DNA of 64,000 bases, taken from NCBI GenBank assembly GCA_963836585.1, contig CAWIJV010000003.1, forward strand, positions 186,001 to 250,000, read 5' to 3'. Made by a program: the position numbers and the translations under genes. Below, one piece after another: positions 52,838 through 62,407 of this stretch. Position 1 is the stretch's first letter, and each line of letters opens with the position of its first letter. Under the pieces are notes generated by a model. That model was not told the DNA's origin. It searched no databases and was given only the letters and a program-made list of their open reading frames with translations. The stretch is from BTUB01 sp963836585. GTDB lineage: Bacteria > Babelota > Babeliae > Babelales > Vermiphilaceae.

Positions 52838-52925
52838 GGTTCGATACGATTGCTAACGCAATCACTCACCACGAACGGATGAGGTCCGTTCGCCCTGAGT
52901 GCGAGCGAAGCGAGGTATCGAAGGG
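52838..52925. repeat. Nested palindromic interspersed repeat, copy B
   Basis: TGGTTCGATACGATTGCTAA, CGCAATCACTCACCACGAACGG on the left, GTCCGTTCGCCCTGAG and GAGGTATCGAAGGG on the right; nested arms as in copy A. It lies just upstream of lgt, between two divergent-looking spacers. Confidence 0.85.
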
Positions 52926-52992
52926 TCTTTGAGAATTTAACAACTTGCCAACTCTAAAAACTATAGACTATTTTGCAAAAAACACGATAGCT

Positions 52993-53402
52993 CTAAAGTT
53001 TAGTGGCCTCGTTTTTATAGCGCATTCTTTTTACATCTTTGGGTGATGCGCCGGCAGCTAAGATACGCCATTTATCGTGCCATGAAAAATTGAGATTATA
53101 CTTTTTTTTGCTCGGATTAAGTTCGAAGACTATCTCTTTGGCGCCGGTTCGCCATCCTCCGGCAAAACTATAATCGTAACGAATGGTAACTTTTGATTGA
53201 TCGGGTGGCAGCTCAATGCATAGCACCGTGCACCAAGGGCTTGCCATTCACCGAGACATAAAAATTATCCGGATGATAGCAGATTGTGCAGAAGGTGTAG
53301 CCGAGCATCTCTTTGGTGATAGAATTGGTGATGATAAAGCGCTCAGAATGAGCGTTAAGTGATAGTGATAACAGCAAGTATAGATAGTATCCAGTGCTTC
53401 AT
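52993..53402 (-). pseudogene. Exported small protein with two frame breaks
   Basis: From ATG 53402 (AAGGAG upstream): signal-like MKHWILSILAVIT, then a break near 53375; SERFIITNSITKEMLGYTFCTICYHPDNFYVSVNGKP; a second break at GGG 53237-53239 (CCC on the coding strand); then CIELPPDQSKVTIRYDYSFA, ending KNEATKL. Removing one base at each gives a 135-residue protein. Family unknown. Confidence 0.6.
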
Positions 53403-53444
53403 CTGGACTCCTTCTTTGTTTAGAATTATTTGAGCATTAGCGCT

Positions 53445-54180
53445 TTAGAACTTCTCGCAACTATCGGGGATTACCTTTGGCAATTCGATGGTGATATCAA
53501 ACCAGCCAGGCTTCCCATGTTTTTTTACTAAATCAATAAAAGCGCTTGAGCTTGGCGCGCTGAAGATATTGGTTAATACTGTTTGCTCACAAATAAAATC
53601 AGCGGTAAAATATTCAGGAGACTTCCTTCATCGTGAGGAATCACTCGATTGTAAGTGATGCGAGATGAGAAGAGATCCAGAGGATTTACTAAAGAAGAAT
53701 TAGACCAGCCGGGTAACGTCGTTTTGGTTTTGGCCAGATCTAAAAGTGCCGTTGCATTTCCGCGATGAATGGCCATCTCGATAGTGAGCGGTTGGCCAAC
53801 ACGTACCGGGATGATGGTAAAAAAGTTAGCATTGTTATTTTTTTTGGCTGAAGCTGTTGGAATGGTGTAACCATTTACCGAGAAGCTTACCAGCCCGGCG
53901 ATTTTTTCAGCCAATTCCGGCTCAATATCGCCCAGTTCAAGCATTTGATGTAAGTTATTATTAACTTCAATCTGTTTGAACACGTTTGATGCAATGCCAT
54001 CAAGCGGTTTTGGGCTGCTGCCTTGAGTGATGTTTCAGTAGCCGTTGCGCTTGATTTTGAAAAGCGCTTGAGGAGATTTTGTAAAAGCCCGCCATTATTG
54101 GGTTCGGCCTGAGCTATAGTGGCCAATGAGAGTAAAAAAGCAAAGGTGCGGAGTGCCGCACTTCTAAATTCTAATTTCAT
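53445..54180 (-). pseudogene. Exported protein with two frame breaks
   Basis: From ATG 54180: signal peptide ending AQAE, KFSKSSATATETSLKAAAQ-like N-terminus, break at GGG 54012-54014 (CCC on the coding strand), then LEVNNNLHQMLELGD-type body (EPELAEKIAGLVSF, PTASAKKNNNANFFTIIPVR). A second break near 53620 leads into SPEYFTADFICEQTVLTNIF and GKPGWFDITIELPKVIPDSC, ending at 53445. Restoring both gives 244 residues. Function unknown. Confidence 0.6.
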
Positions 54181-54294
54181 GGTAACTCCAGTAGTATTCA
54201 TGATACTGTGTATCTTTTTGTACTGTTTCTAGCCTTAGTATAGCAGAATTCCCCCTAATAACCAAAAATAGACCCCAGAAAGCTCTTTTTTTAT

Positions 54295-56232
54295 TTAATT
54301 TATTGCAGTTTGAAAAGATAGATATTGAAAGGGCGCTCTGCAAACCTGTATTGGGTGATTTATACCTGAAGTTGGCCTACGGGGTAATGTTTCCGGTTGA
54401 ATTATAAAATGAGGGGCTTTAGTTCTGAGCAAAGTGCCGGCTTTGAATATCAATAAAGAAAGGGCGGCGGGGGTGATCCCCGGGATGAGGCTCGCTTGGG
54501 CAATAGTGGCTGGCCGGAGCCTTTTGAGCTTCTCTTGGAGCTCTTTAGACAGGCCGGGCATATCGGTATAATCAAGGGCCTCAGGGAGCTCTAGGGCCTT
54601 ATATAGCTGTGTTTTTTGGGCCTCTTTCTCCTCACGGGCCAGGTAGGGCTCATACCGAATTTCAGCATAGATGGCATGTGCTGCTCGATCGGAGAGCTCT
54701 TTGCCTGCCGTTTGCTGAATCTGAGCTACATTGCATTCCAGTTCGCCAAACAGCTTGAGCAGGGTGGCATTATTATGCCCCGCGCGTAGATCCTTCAAGG
54801 TGCTTTGAATCAGGTCTTCTTCATGCTTAAAATCATGATACAGGGTTGATTTGATCAGGCCGAGATTATAGGCCCGTTCAGTAAGGCGAGTGAATGCATT
54901 ATCTTGCCGAATGCGCAGCCTAAACTCTGCGCGAGAGGTGAACATGCGATATGGTTCATCCACTCCCAAACTTACCAGATCATCGATCATCACCCCGATA
55001 TACCCTTGGGTGCGATCGATGATAAATGGCTCTTTATCTGCTTGCTTTAAATGCGCATTGATGCCGGCAATAATGCCTTGCCCGGCAGCTTCTTCATAGC
55101 CGGTGGTGCCATTAATTTGGCCCGCCAGAAAGAGTCCCGGCGCCGATTTTACTTCCATGGTGTGCTTGAGTTGGTCCGGCATTACAAAATCATACTCGAT
55201 CGCATATCCCGGGCGGGTGATCACCGCTTCTTCAAAGCCTTTGATGGTGCGCACATACTGCTTTTGTACTTCGAAGGGCAAAGAGGTGGAAATGCCATTC
55301 GGGTAGATCTCTTGCGTGTTGGCTCCCTCAGGTTCTACGAAAACATGGTGAGAGGTTTTATCTTTAAACCTGCCGATTTTATCCTCAATAGAGGGGCAGT
55401 AGCGGGGGCCGATGCCCTTTATATTGCCGCTATACATTGCCGAAAGATGCAAATTTTTTCGGATGATTTCATGAGTGCGCTCATTGGTGTGAGTGATGTA
55501 GCAAGGATGGGTACTATTAGTTTTATGGGGATAAAACTCAAACAAATAGTTTAAGTTATCCGGTTGCTGGAAATCCATAACAGAAAAATCGAGCGATGAT
55601 TTGAGCAGGCGTGGTGGGGTGCCGGTTTTGAGGCGTCCCATACGCAAACCTAGGTTTGCCAGAACGTGCGAAAGATTGGTGACCGCTTCTTCTCCTTGGC
55701 GCCCGGAAGCATAGTTTACTTGCCCAATGTGCACCTTGCCATTCAAGAAGGTGCCGGTGGTTAAGATTACCGTTGGTGCTAAAAATTCTGCACCATCGCG
55801 CGTGGTGACTCCGGTGATAGTGCCTGAATGAGGATCACGCAGAATATCCTGCACCATGCCCATGCGCAGGGTGAGATTTGGTGTGTGTTCAAGAATCTGT
55901 TTGCTCAGTTTATTATAGGCATATTTATCAATCTGCAGGCGCAGCCCATGCACGGCAGGCCCCTTGCTGGTATTAAGCATGCGGGCTTGGATATAGGTTT
56001 GTGTGCATAGCTGAGGCATCAGGCCGCCCAGGGCGCTGATTTCATACACAATGTGCCCTTTGCCTACACCGCCGATGGCAGGATTGCAGGGCATAAGGCC
56101 TATGGTGTCTAAATTGAGGGTAATCATGAGGGTTTTTGAGCCCATCCGGGCTGCTGCATAGGCAGCTTCGATCCCGGCATGGCCCCCGCCCACCACAATT
56201 ACGTCAAAATCACGTGCAAATTCTTGATTCAT
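54295..56232 (-). CDS. mnmG: tRNA uridine-5-carboxymethylaminomethyl modification protein MnmG (645 aa)
   Basis: With MnmE installs the cmnm5 group at wobble U34. FAD-binding start VVGGGHAGIEAAYAAARMGS; NLDTIGLMPCNPAIGGVGKG; ARMLNTSKGPAVHGLRLQ; DLVSLGVDEPYRMFTSRAEF. Length is normal for the family. No mnmE in the window. It lies after the IS-free spacer 54181-54294. Confidence 0.95.
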   Translation of the reverse strand: MNQEFARDFDVIVVGGGHAGIEAAYAAARMGSKTLMITLNLDTIGLMPCNPAIGGVGKGHIVYEISALGGLMPQLCTQTYIQARMLNTSKGPAVHGLRLQIDKYAYNKLSKQILEHTPNLTLRMGMVQDILRDPHSGTITGVTTRDGAEFLAPTVILTTGTFLNGKVHIGQVNYASGRQGEEAVTNLSHVLANLGLRMGRLKTGTPPRLLKSSLDFSVMDFQQPDNLNYLFEFYPHKTNSTHPCYITHTNERTHEIIRKNLHLSAMYSGNIKGIGPRYCPSIEDKIGRFKDKTSHHVFVEPEGANTQEIYPNGISTSLPFEVQKQYVRTIKGFEEAVITRPGYAIEYDFVMPDQLKHTMEVKSAPGLFLAGQINGTTGYEEAAGQGIIAGINAHLKQADKEPFIIDRTQGYIGVMIDDLVSLGVDEPYRMFTSRAEFRLRIRQDNAFTRLTERAYNLGLIKSTLYHDFKHEEDLIQSTLKDLRAGHNNATLLKLFGELECNVAQIQQTAGKELSDRAAHAIYAEIRYEPYLAREEKEAQKTQLYKALELPEALDYTDMPGLSKELQEKLKRLRPATIAQASLIPGITPAALSLLIFKAGTLLRTKAPHFIIQPETLPRRPTSGINHPIQVCRAPFQYLSFQTAIN

Positions 56233-56251
56233 GTCCCTTGGCCTAAAAAAA

Positions 56252-56281
56252 ATATCGGATACTTTTTCTAGTATCCGATAT
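56252..56281 (-). terminator. Terminator of the gene at 56340-57053
   Basis: 11-bp perfect stem ATATCGGATAC (56252-56262) with GTATCCGATAT (56271-56281), with an A run at 56244-56251 giving U residues on the minus strand. It lies in the leader of mnmG. Confidence 0.8.
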
Positions 56282-56339
56282 CTAAGTTTATGTGAGTTTA
56301 TGCTCTAGAGCAATAGTTTAAAGAAACCTCCAATTCCCC

Positions 56340-57053
56340 TTAGAGCTTTTTGAGGCGCGCGCTCACAATGCTGAGCAGTTCTAAATCGATTTTGCTTTGC
56401 ATCGATGCAGATTTAACGCGAATCTCTTTAACCATCGCTTTGAGCTCATCAATCTCTTTGGCAACGGCCGGATAGCGAGTGATATCCAAATACTGTTGAA
56501 TATCAGCAAGTGATTGATCAAGCATATCCAGAGTTGGCACAGAGACTAATTTTTGCAGATTTGGTTTGAGTTTTCCAAAGAGTACCATCGCATTTTTTGC
56601 ATTGGCAGTATCTTTGCGATGATTATCTAAAATAGTATAAAACGCTAACAGTTCGCTGTACGCTTTTGTTTTTACAAATTTATGGGTTTTTTCAAGCACC
56701 TTGCAATAATCGGAATTTGGATCGATCAGTTGCGCAGCTGCTATTTCATCTGCCAGAAGTGGCAGAATAGTCTGCTCAATATAGTTGAGCTGTTTAAGAC
56801 AACGGATCAAGAAGGCCGAGTATGATTCTTTATTAAGTTTATCGATAAAGCTTTCTACCAGGTTCACCGTGCCATTTACGGCATCGCGAATCTCTACGAA
56901 AATATTTTCGATAAAAGCGCCTTCTGAATCTGCATCTGTGGTAATGGCTACTTCATCAGGACTTATGCCATCAGCATGCACTGCGGCAGGGATTCCGCTG
57001 GAAAGAGCGATTGCCAGCATTACTGCTTTAAATTTCAAGATATCTGTTTTCAT
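56340..57053 (-). CDS. Exported helical protein (237 aa)
   Basis: Signal peptide (residues 1-27, ending AVHAD), then a helix-rich body with several heptad-like stretches (VNLVESFIDKLNKES, LKQLNYIEQTILPLLADE, VKEIRVKSASMQSKIDLELL). No domain recognised. It has its own terminator and is divergent from mraY. Confidence 0.7.
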   Translation of the reverse strand: MKTDILKFKAVMLAIALSSGIPAAVHADGISPDEVAITTDADSEGAFIENIFVEIRDAVNGTVNLVESFIDKLNKESYSAFLIRCLKQLNYIEQTILPLLADEIAAAQLIDPNSDYCKVLEKTHKFVKTKAYSELLAFYTILDNHRKDTANAKNAMVLFGKLKPNLQKLVSVPTLDMLDQSLADIQQYLDITRYPAVAKEIDELKAMVKEIRVKSASMQSKIDLELLSIVSARLKKL

Positions 57054-57237
57054 GTTAAAACCTCTTTGTCTACGGATTAAAATTGTTTTGAGACATATTT
57101 CATCTAGACAATATTAAGCTTACCTGAAGCCCAATTTTAGTCAAATGAGCCCCCCATTTCTATTGCTTTAATCCCCGGTTAAATTATCCTATTTTTAACC
57201 TGTAAATTACCATCCAAATCCAAAGCCGGGAAATACC

Positions 57238-58302
57238 ATGTTTTACTACCTATCCCACTATCTTAAAGAGGGCGTTTTCTTTGCGAACGTCTTCCATTAT
57301 ACCAGTTTTCGCGCAATGAGCGCACTTTTGACCACTCTGTTCTTTTCTTTGCTATTTGGCAACTGGTTTATAGATATATGGGCCGATTTTTTCAGATCGA
57401 AAGTTAGGGAATATACCCCTGAGACGCATAAGGCCAAGGATAATATGCCCACTATGGGGGGGATCTTCATCATCGTTACTACCCTGATAGGTGCGCTGCT
57501 CTGGGCCGATTTAACCAACCCGCTCATTGGTATATTTCTCCTGGGGGTCATCGGATTTGGGGCCATCGGTTTTTGGGATGATTGGGCCAAAATTAAACGC
57601 TCAAAGGGTATTTCCGCCCAGTCAAAATTTATTGCTCAGTGGGCAGTGGCGGCTCTGGTGGTGCTTTTATGGGTGTATGGAGCCGGTGCTAAAACCACCA
57701 TCTGCTTTCCCTTTTTTAAAAATCTGAATCCTGATGTGGGAATTTTTTTTATTGCGTGGGCAATGTTTATTATCGTGAGTTGCTCGAATGCAGTGAATCT
57801 CACCGATGGGCTTGATGGATTGGCCATCGGCTCCTTGCTGCCCAATTTTGCGCTCTATTCGGTGATTGCCTATCTGGCCGGCCATTTCTTGATAGCCGCC
57901 TATCTGGGCATTCCCTTCGCCGGGAGTGCTGAGCTCACGGTGATGGGCGCCACGCTGATTGGTGCCTCCTTGGGATTCTTGTGGTACAACGCTTATCCGG
58001 CTCAAGTATTTATGGGGGATGTGGGCTCACTGGCTCTGGGCGCGGGGCTTGCGCTCATGGCGCTCATGACCAAGCAAGAGCTGCTCCTGGCAATTTCGGG
58101 TGGCCTATTTGTACTCGAAACACTTTCGGTGATGATGCAGGTTTTTGTTTACAAGCGGTGGAAACGAAGAATCTTTAAAATGGCTCCCATCCACCATCAT
58201 TTTGAGCTACTCGGGTGGCCTGAAGCAAAAATCACTACTCGTTTTGGTATTATTTCATTAATCTTATGTTTATGTGCATTGATTACGCTAAAATTGAGGT
58301 GA
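57238..58302 (+). CDS. mraY: Phospho-N-acetylmuramoyl-pentapeptide transferase (354 aa)
   Basis: Forms lipid I in peptidoglycan synthesis. Ten membrane segments; DNMPTMGG, NAVNLTDGLDGLAIG, FMGDVGSLALG and APIHHHFELLGWPE are all present. It stands alone, outside a dcw cluster, with only a 57-codon gene downstream. The organism therefore keeps at least this step of peptidoglycan synthesis. Confidence 0.95.
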   Translation: MFYYLSHYLKEGVFFANVFHYTSFRAMSALLTTLFFSLLFGNWFIDIWADFFRSKVREYTPETHKAKDNMPTMGGIFIIVTTLIGALLWADLTNPLIGIFLLGVIGFGAIGFWDDWAKIKRSKGISAQSKFIAQWAVAALVVLLWVYGAGAKTTICFPFFKNLNPDVGIFFIAWAMFIIVSCSNAVNLTDGLDGLAIGSLLPNFALYSVIAYLAGHFLIAAYLGIPFAGSAELTVMGATLIGASLGFLWYNAYPAQVFMGDVGSLALGAGLALMALMTKQELLLAISGGLFVLETLSVMMQVFVYKRWKRRIFKMAPIHHHFELLGWPEAKITTRFGIISLILCLCALITLKLR

Positions 58303-58305
58303 ATT

Positions 58306-58479
58306 ATGAAAAAGAGAAATGAGAAACTTCGTGCATTTGTGTCGAAGTCTTTTGATAAAGCGTCGGAAGAAAAAATGAAATTGCTAAAAAAAGCTTATGC
58401 TGAGGCTGCAAATGATCCTGGTCAAAAAGAAGTTGCTGAAGATTGGAAAATCACAGAAACTGAGGGTTGGAATGAGTAA
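58306..58479 (+). CDS. Small acidic/basic protein downstream of mraY (57 aa)
   Basis: Starts 3 bases after mraY with GAGGT upstream of ATG. MKKRNEKLRAFVSKSFDKAS, EEKMKLLKKAYAEAAND, then EVAEDWKITETEGWNE. The AYAEAAND..WE pattern is typical of short antitoxin C-terminal parts, but no toxin is adjacent, so this is a guess. Co-transcribed with mraY. Confidence 0.6.
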   Translation: MKKRNEKLRAFVSKSFDKASEEKMKLLKKAYAEAANDPGQKEVAEDWKITETEGWNE

Positions 58480-58487
58480 GAAATTTC

Positions 58488-59771
58488 CTATTTTCTATAT
58501 AATACCAAACCTAAAAGCAGCAATCCTATAAAGCCGATCAATGGCATAGTGCCTGCCAAGCAAAAATTTCTCACGCAGGCGCCAATCAAAAGCGCGCAGC
58601 TGGCCAGCGCTGCGCTTGGCACTATAAAAGAAGCAAAAGATTTTTTAAGCCGGGCATAGGCGCGCATCAGTGCAATTACGCAAAAGCAGTAGGTCAGCGC
58701 CGTTCCCAATGCTGCCAGCTGCTGCAGCACCACTTGTGAGTGCGCGCAGCACCATAAAAATCCGATGCACAAGAGCCACTCGGCCGCCAAACAGAGCACC
58801 GGAATGCCATGCTGATTAAGTTTTGAAAGCCAGGTGTGGCCGCGAATTTTGTGATGTTGCGCTAAAATATGCAGGTTCCAATTGTTGCTGTATAAAATGC
58901 CGTAGCAGCCGCCCAGTGCTGAAAGTGCAATGGCGCAATTAAAAAATATTTGCAAAAAATGAGCAGTGGAAGATCCCGGTAAAATTTTTGAAAGTAAAGC
59001 GGGAAAAGCGCCTAAAAACGAATCTTGCGCTGCTAATGAGCTGCCCAGTGTTGCATACAATAAAAATTGAAACAAAAATACGAGTGCCATCATCGTGAGG
59101 AATGAGATGGTAATCGCCTTGGGGCCATTGCGCTCAGGATCTTCAAGCTTGCTGCTCAAGGCGCACAGCGCTTCAAATCCCATCGCCGCATAAAGCACGA
59201 GAGGCAGGCTGCCGGGGATGCCTTCCCAAACCATCGGGAGATGGCTCAGGCTTGCCGGTGCAAAAAATATAATTCCCACACCGATCACAAATAGGATCGG
59301 CAGAAGTTTAAACCCGAGAAAACCAAACTGGATGCGGCTGCCGGTCTTCATGTTGAAGGTGTTGAGTGCAATAAAGAGGGTGAGTATGCCCAGATCATAG
59401 GCCATCAAGGGTGCCAATTGTAAAAGCTCAGGAAAAATTTGTGTGATGAGTGAGCAGGCGACATGGATCATTAAAGATGCTGAGGCCAATTTGGCCACAA
59501 AATAGCTCCAGGTGCTGATGTATCCGACGAGCGGACTAATTTCGCGTTGGCCAAACACATAAAATCCTCCGGCCGGATGCAATCTAATCAGAGCTGCGAT
59601 ACTCAGCATGAGTGGCGCGCAGAGAATGCCAATCAGAGGATACATGAATCCGCCCAAGATTCCCGCGCGTTTAGCAAGCTCAACCGTATTGATAAAAATA
59701 CCGGCGCCCATCATGATATTTAAATTGATTAATATGGCAGTCGGCAGGGATAATTTTACGGAAGTGGACAT
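58488..59771 (-). CDS. Amino-acid permease, APC family (427 aa)
   Basis: Twelve-helix type transporter. MSTSVKLSLPTAILINLNIM, MGAGIFIN is the usual family start; GGFYVFGQREISPLVGYIS and GFEALCALSSKLEDPERNGPKAI are typical. The ATG at 59771 (AAGGTC upstream) was chosen over 59843. Probably imports an amino acid from the host; substrate unknown. Confidence 0.85.
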   Translation of the reverse strand: MSTSVKLSLPTAILINLNIMMGAGIFINTVELAKRAGILGGFMYPLIGILCAPLMLSIAALIRLHPAGGFYVFGQREISPLVGYISTWSYFVAKLASASLMIHVACSLITQIFPELLQLAPLMAYDLGILTLFIALNTFNMKTGSRIQFGFLGFKLLPILFVIGVGIIFFAPASLSHLPMVWEGIPGSLPLVLYAAMGFEALCALSSKLEDPERNGPKAITISFLTMMALVFLFQFLLYATLGSSLAAQDSFLGAFPALLSKILPGSSTAHFLQIFFNCAIALSALGGCYGILYSNNWNLHILAQHHKIRGHTWLSKLNQHGIPVLCLAAEWLLCIGFLWCCAHSQVVLQQLAALGTALTYCFCVIALMRAYARLKKSFASFIVPSAALASCALLIGACVRNFCLAGTMPLIGFIGLLLLGLVLYRK

Positions 59772-59843
59772 AGTGATAGACCTTAAATTTAGAATGGCGA
59801 TGCTTTTGAATTCAGTATAATCGATCTTTGGCAATTCTTGCAA

Positions 59844-61355
59844 TTATGCAGGCCACACCGCTTTTTTCCGTTTATTAACAAGAGCTTCAGCTTTATCGAT
59901 CTCTTTATCAGTTAATGCCGTAAAAAACTTTTTTCTTTTGGCAGGAGCAAGCGTCCCTTTATTTTGTATTATCATTTTTATCAATAGATCCAGTTGTTTG
60001 TCCGGCATATCGATAATCTCTTGGAGTGCTTTTTTAAGGTGATCATATTCAACAATAAAATCCAGTTCATTTTTAAAATCAGTATTTATAGTTTGTTCAA
60101 TGCAAGAAAATAGGTATTCAGCATAGATAGTATAATCAAGATAAGCATATAATGAGATATCATTATTCTTTACGCTCATAACACCGGCATTATCTATCTC
60201 ATATTTGAGGATCTCCATAAGAGGACGTGAAAAGTTTTCAAGGACTTGATCATACTTTTTGCGATTGCTCAGCATAATTGCTGAAATAGGAAAAATGATA
60301 CCCGGTGGAGTAAAAGAGGTTCTTGAAAGTATATAATGAATTAAAAAACGATGCAGGCGGCCATTGCCATCTTCAAAAGGATGAATAAAGACAAAGCCGA
60401 ATGAGATTGTTGCGGCAATAACTACCGGATCAAGGTTGGATGCAATCATTCTTTCAAGTGATGCAAGTAGATCATGCATGAGCGATGGAACATCTGGAGC
60501 TGCAGGGCAAATATAATGCACCATGGAATAATGTGCTCTGGCCATTTGCCCAATATAGTTTTGGCTGCTGCGATAATTGGATTCAGAAAATCGAGACTCC
60601 ACAATAGCATGTTGTGCTTGAATGAGCTCTTTTTTAGTGAGAGTTTCAATTGTTTGGGTTTTGCCTAATAATTTTGCAAAATTAATGGCACGTGATCTGC
60701 TGGGCTCTTCATGCTCAATATGCCAAGATGATAATGTTTCTTTGAGATATAAATAAGAAGCTGCGCGTTGAATAATGAATGGCTCATAATTGGCAAGAAG
60801 TTTCTTGGCAATACGATCCAACTGCTTGTTTTCAAATGTTGCCAACGCTGATGTCCGTCTCACAAAAGGGCAAAAATGCGCAAATCCCAATAGATTATCA
60901 TTAATGCGTTGCCGTTTAATCTTAATGGCTTTAGAAGTGTAGTATTCTTTAGGATCTAATATATCAATATAATTCCCCGCGCGAAGATCAGAGAGGGGAA
61001 GTTCTTTTTGCATAAGATATTCAAATAGATACCAGAGTTTACGCTGCGCTTTCCCCTGCATTTTATTGCTGATGTAGTCGACTATTTTTTGAGTGGGCAG
61101 CTGTTCAAAAACGAGTTTGATAATGCTCAGATTCATGCCTTCATGCTTGATAGCAAATTCTAGATTTAAAAAGGGATCATTAGGATCTGATAATGCATAT
61201 TCTTTTGGATAAACATAGACTTCACGATTGCGCTCAGTGTAGGTACGTTTTGCTCCGGTTAATGATACATAGGAGGCCCGATAATGAGGAACCACCTGAA
61301 GATTGAAAAGATTAACCAACGTCTGATAGCCCACGGGATACAATGAAGATTTCAT
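59844..61355 (-). CDS. Fic-domain protein (503 aa)
   Basis: Fic enzymes usually transfer AMP (or other phosphates) to target proteins. The catalytic motif HPFEDGNGRLHR is intact (H325 to R333). An inhibitory-helix-like S210-WHI-E214 lies N-terminal, close to the [S/T]xxxE[G/N] consensus, so the protein may auto-regulate. The 170-residue N-terminal region and a long C-terminal helical region are of unknown role. No signal peptide is seen. Could be a host effector or a cytoplasmic regulator. Confidence 0.88.
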   Translation of the reverse strand: MKSSLYPVGYQTLVNLFNLQVVPHYRASYVSLTGAKRTYTERNREVYVYPKEYALSDPNDPFLNLEFAIKHEGMNLSIIKLVFEQLPTQKIVDYISNKMQGKAQRKLWYLFEYLMQKELPLSDLRAGNYIDILDPKEYYTSKAIKIKRQRINDNLLGFAHFCPFVRRTSALATFENKQLDRIAKKLLANYEPFIIQRAASYLYLKETLSSWHIEHEEPSRSRAINFAKLLGKTQTIETLTKKELIQAQHAIVESRFSESNYRSSQNYIGQMARAHYSMVHYICPAAPDVPSLMHDLLASLERMIASNLDPVVIAATISFGFVFIHPFEDGNGRLHRFLIHYILSRTSFTPPGIIFPISAIMLSNRKKYDQVLENFSRPLMEILKYEIDNAGVMSVKNNDISLYAYLDYTIYAEYLFSCIEQTINTDFKNELDFIVEYDHLKKALQEIIDMPDKQLDLLIKMIIQNKGTLAPAKRKKFFTALTDKEIDKAEALVNKRKKAVWPA

Positions 61356-61485
61356 TTACTCACTCCGATTTCTACAAAAACTCTTATAAAGTTCCAAAAA
61401 GGTATATTTTTAGCTTCAATTCTCCAAAAACTAATATACCGCTACTATAATCGAATTGTGAAGTTTTGCACGGGCGAGTGTTAGC

Positions 61486-61938
61486 TCATGCTATTTTAAT
61501 TGGTTCAGAAAGGAGCGCTAGCACTGCAGTATTTCCCCTTCGGCGTGCGGTATCTATTGCCGTTTCTCCATCGATATCTTTTTTAAGCCGATCGGCACCT
61601 CCCTCTTCAATCAGAATATGTGTCAGCCCAAGGTTATTATGAAAAGCGCCATAGGTTAATGCATAAAAGCCATGCATCTTATCAACATCAACTCCGGCTT
61701 TGATCAAAATGCGCACCATTTCATGGTTGTTCATATGTGCAGCACGCATCAATGGAGTCCAGAGATAAGAATCTGCCATATTGGCATTGGCTCCGGCTTC
61801 AAGTAGTGTGCGTAATGTTTCAATGCTATCATACTGCTCTCTAAGCCACGTGAGCAGGTTTTTATCTGCTGCTTCTTGTTCTGTCATAGCGATCGATAGA
61901 TTGCTTATCAGGAGCAGTGTGAGAATATATTTTTGCAT
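61486..61938 (-). CDS. Exported ankyrin-repeat protein (150 aa)
   Basis: Signal peptide MQKYILTLLLISNLSIA, then four ankyrin repeats (TLLEAGANANMADSYLWTPL, MRAAHMNNHEMVRILIKAGV, HNNLGLTHILIEEGGAD, GETAIDTARRRGN). Tandem paralog of the next gene upstream. Likely secreted or periplasmic. Confidence 0.85.
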   Translation of the reverse strand: MQKYILTLLLISNLSIAMTEQEAADKNLLTWLREQYDSIETLRTLLEAGANANMADSYLWTPLMRAAHMNNHEMVRILIKAGVDVDKMHGFYALTYGAFHNNLGLTHILIEEGGADRLKKDIDGETAIDTARRRGNTAVLALLSEPIKIA

Positions 61939-61952
61939 AGCGATCTTTCATT

Positions 61953-62399
61953 TTATGGTAGTTTAACCGGTTGAGTGAGTAGGGTATGTAAACCAACACT
62001 ATGGACTCCTAATGCCAAATCTGCTGCAGTACGTCCCAAATGATCTTCAATGGTTCGATCTGCGCCTGCTGCAATCAAAATGGGGGCTATGGCAGGATTT
62101 GTATTACAAGCAGCCATCATTAATGGAGCGAAGCCACGTGTTCCTTTATCAACATCGACTCCCGCTGTAACCAGAATCTTCACTACTTCGGTTTTTTCTG
62201 AATAAACAGCGCTTTGTAGCACAGTCAAACAACCACCATCAAGCATATTAGCATTAGCTCCGGCTGCAAGTAATTCCTGTAATATTTTAGTACTAGTCCA
62301 AGCAGGAATCAAATCATGCCAATGAGCATTCGCTTGTTGTTCTGTCATAGCAACCGATAGGTTGCTTAGCAAAAGCAGTGTAAAAATATATTTTTGCAT
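61953..62399 (-). CDS. Exported ankyrin-repeat protein (148 aa)
   Basis: Signal peptide MQKYIFTLLLLSNLSVA is nearly identical to that of the downstream paralog. Ankyrin repeats: LLAAGANANMLDGGCLTVLQ, VVKILVTAGVDVDKGTRGFA, ILIAAGADRTIEDHLGRTAA. 14 bases before the paralog, 8 bases after the trmH-like gene: one transcript with tgt is likely. Confidence 0.85.
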   Translation of the reverse strand: MQKYIFTLLLLSNLSVAMTEQQANAHWHDLIPAWTSTKILQELLAAGANANMLDGGCLTVLQSAVYSEKTEVVKILVTAGVDVDKGTRGFAPLMMAACNTNPAIAPILIAAGADRTIEDHLGRTAADLALGVHSVGLHTLLTQPVKLP

Positions 62400-62407
62400 G
62401 GTAATCC

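Noticed and set aside
56252..56281. Operator or riboswitch in the leader of mnmG
   Set aside because: A simple perfect stem with an A run fits a terminator for the gene upstream on the same strand (56340-57053) better.
61440..61465. TCGAATTGTGAA resembles the IS inverted repeat at 36698
   Set aside because: Only about 12 bases match, with no second end or transposase remnant; chance or a small fragment at best.
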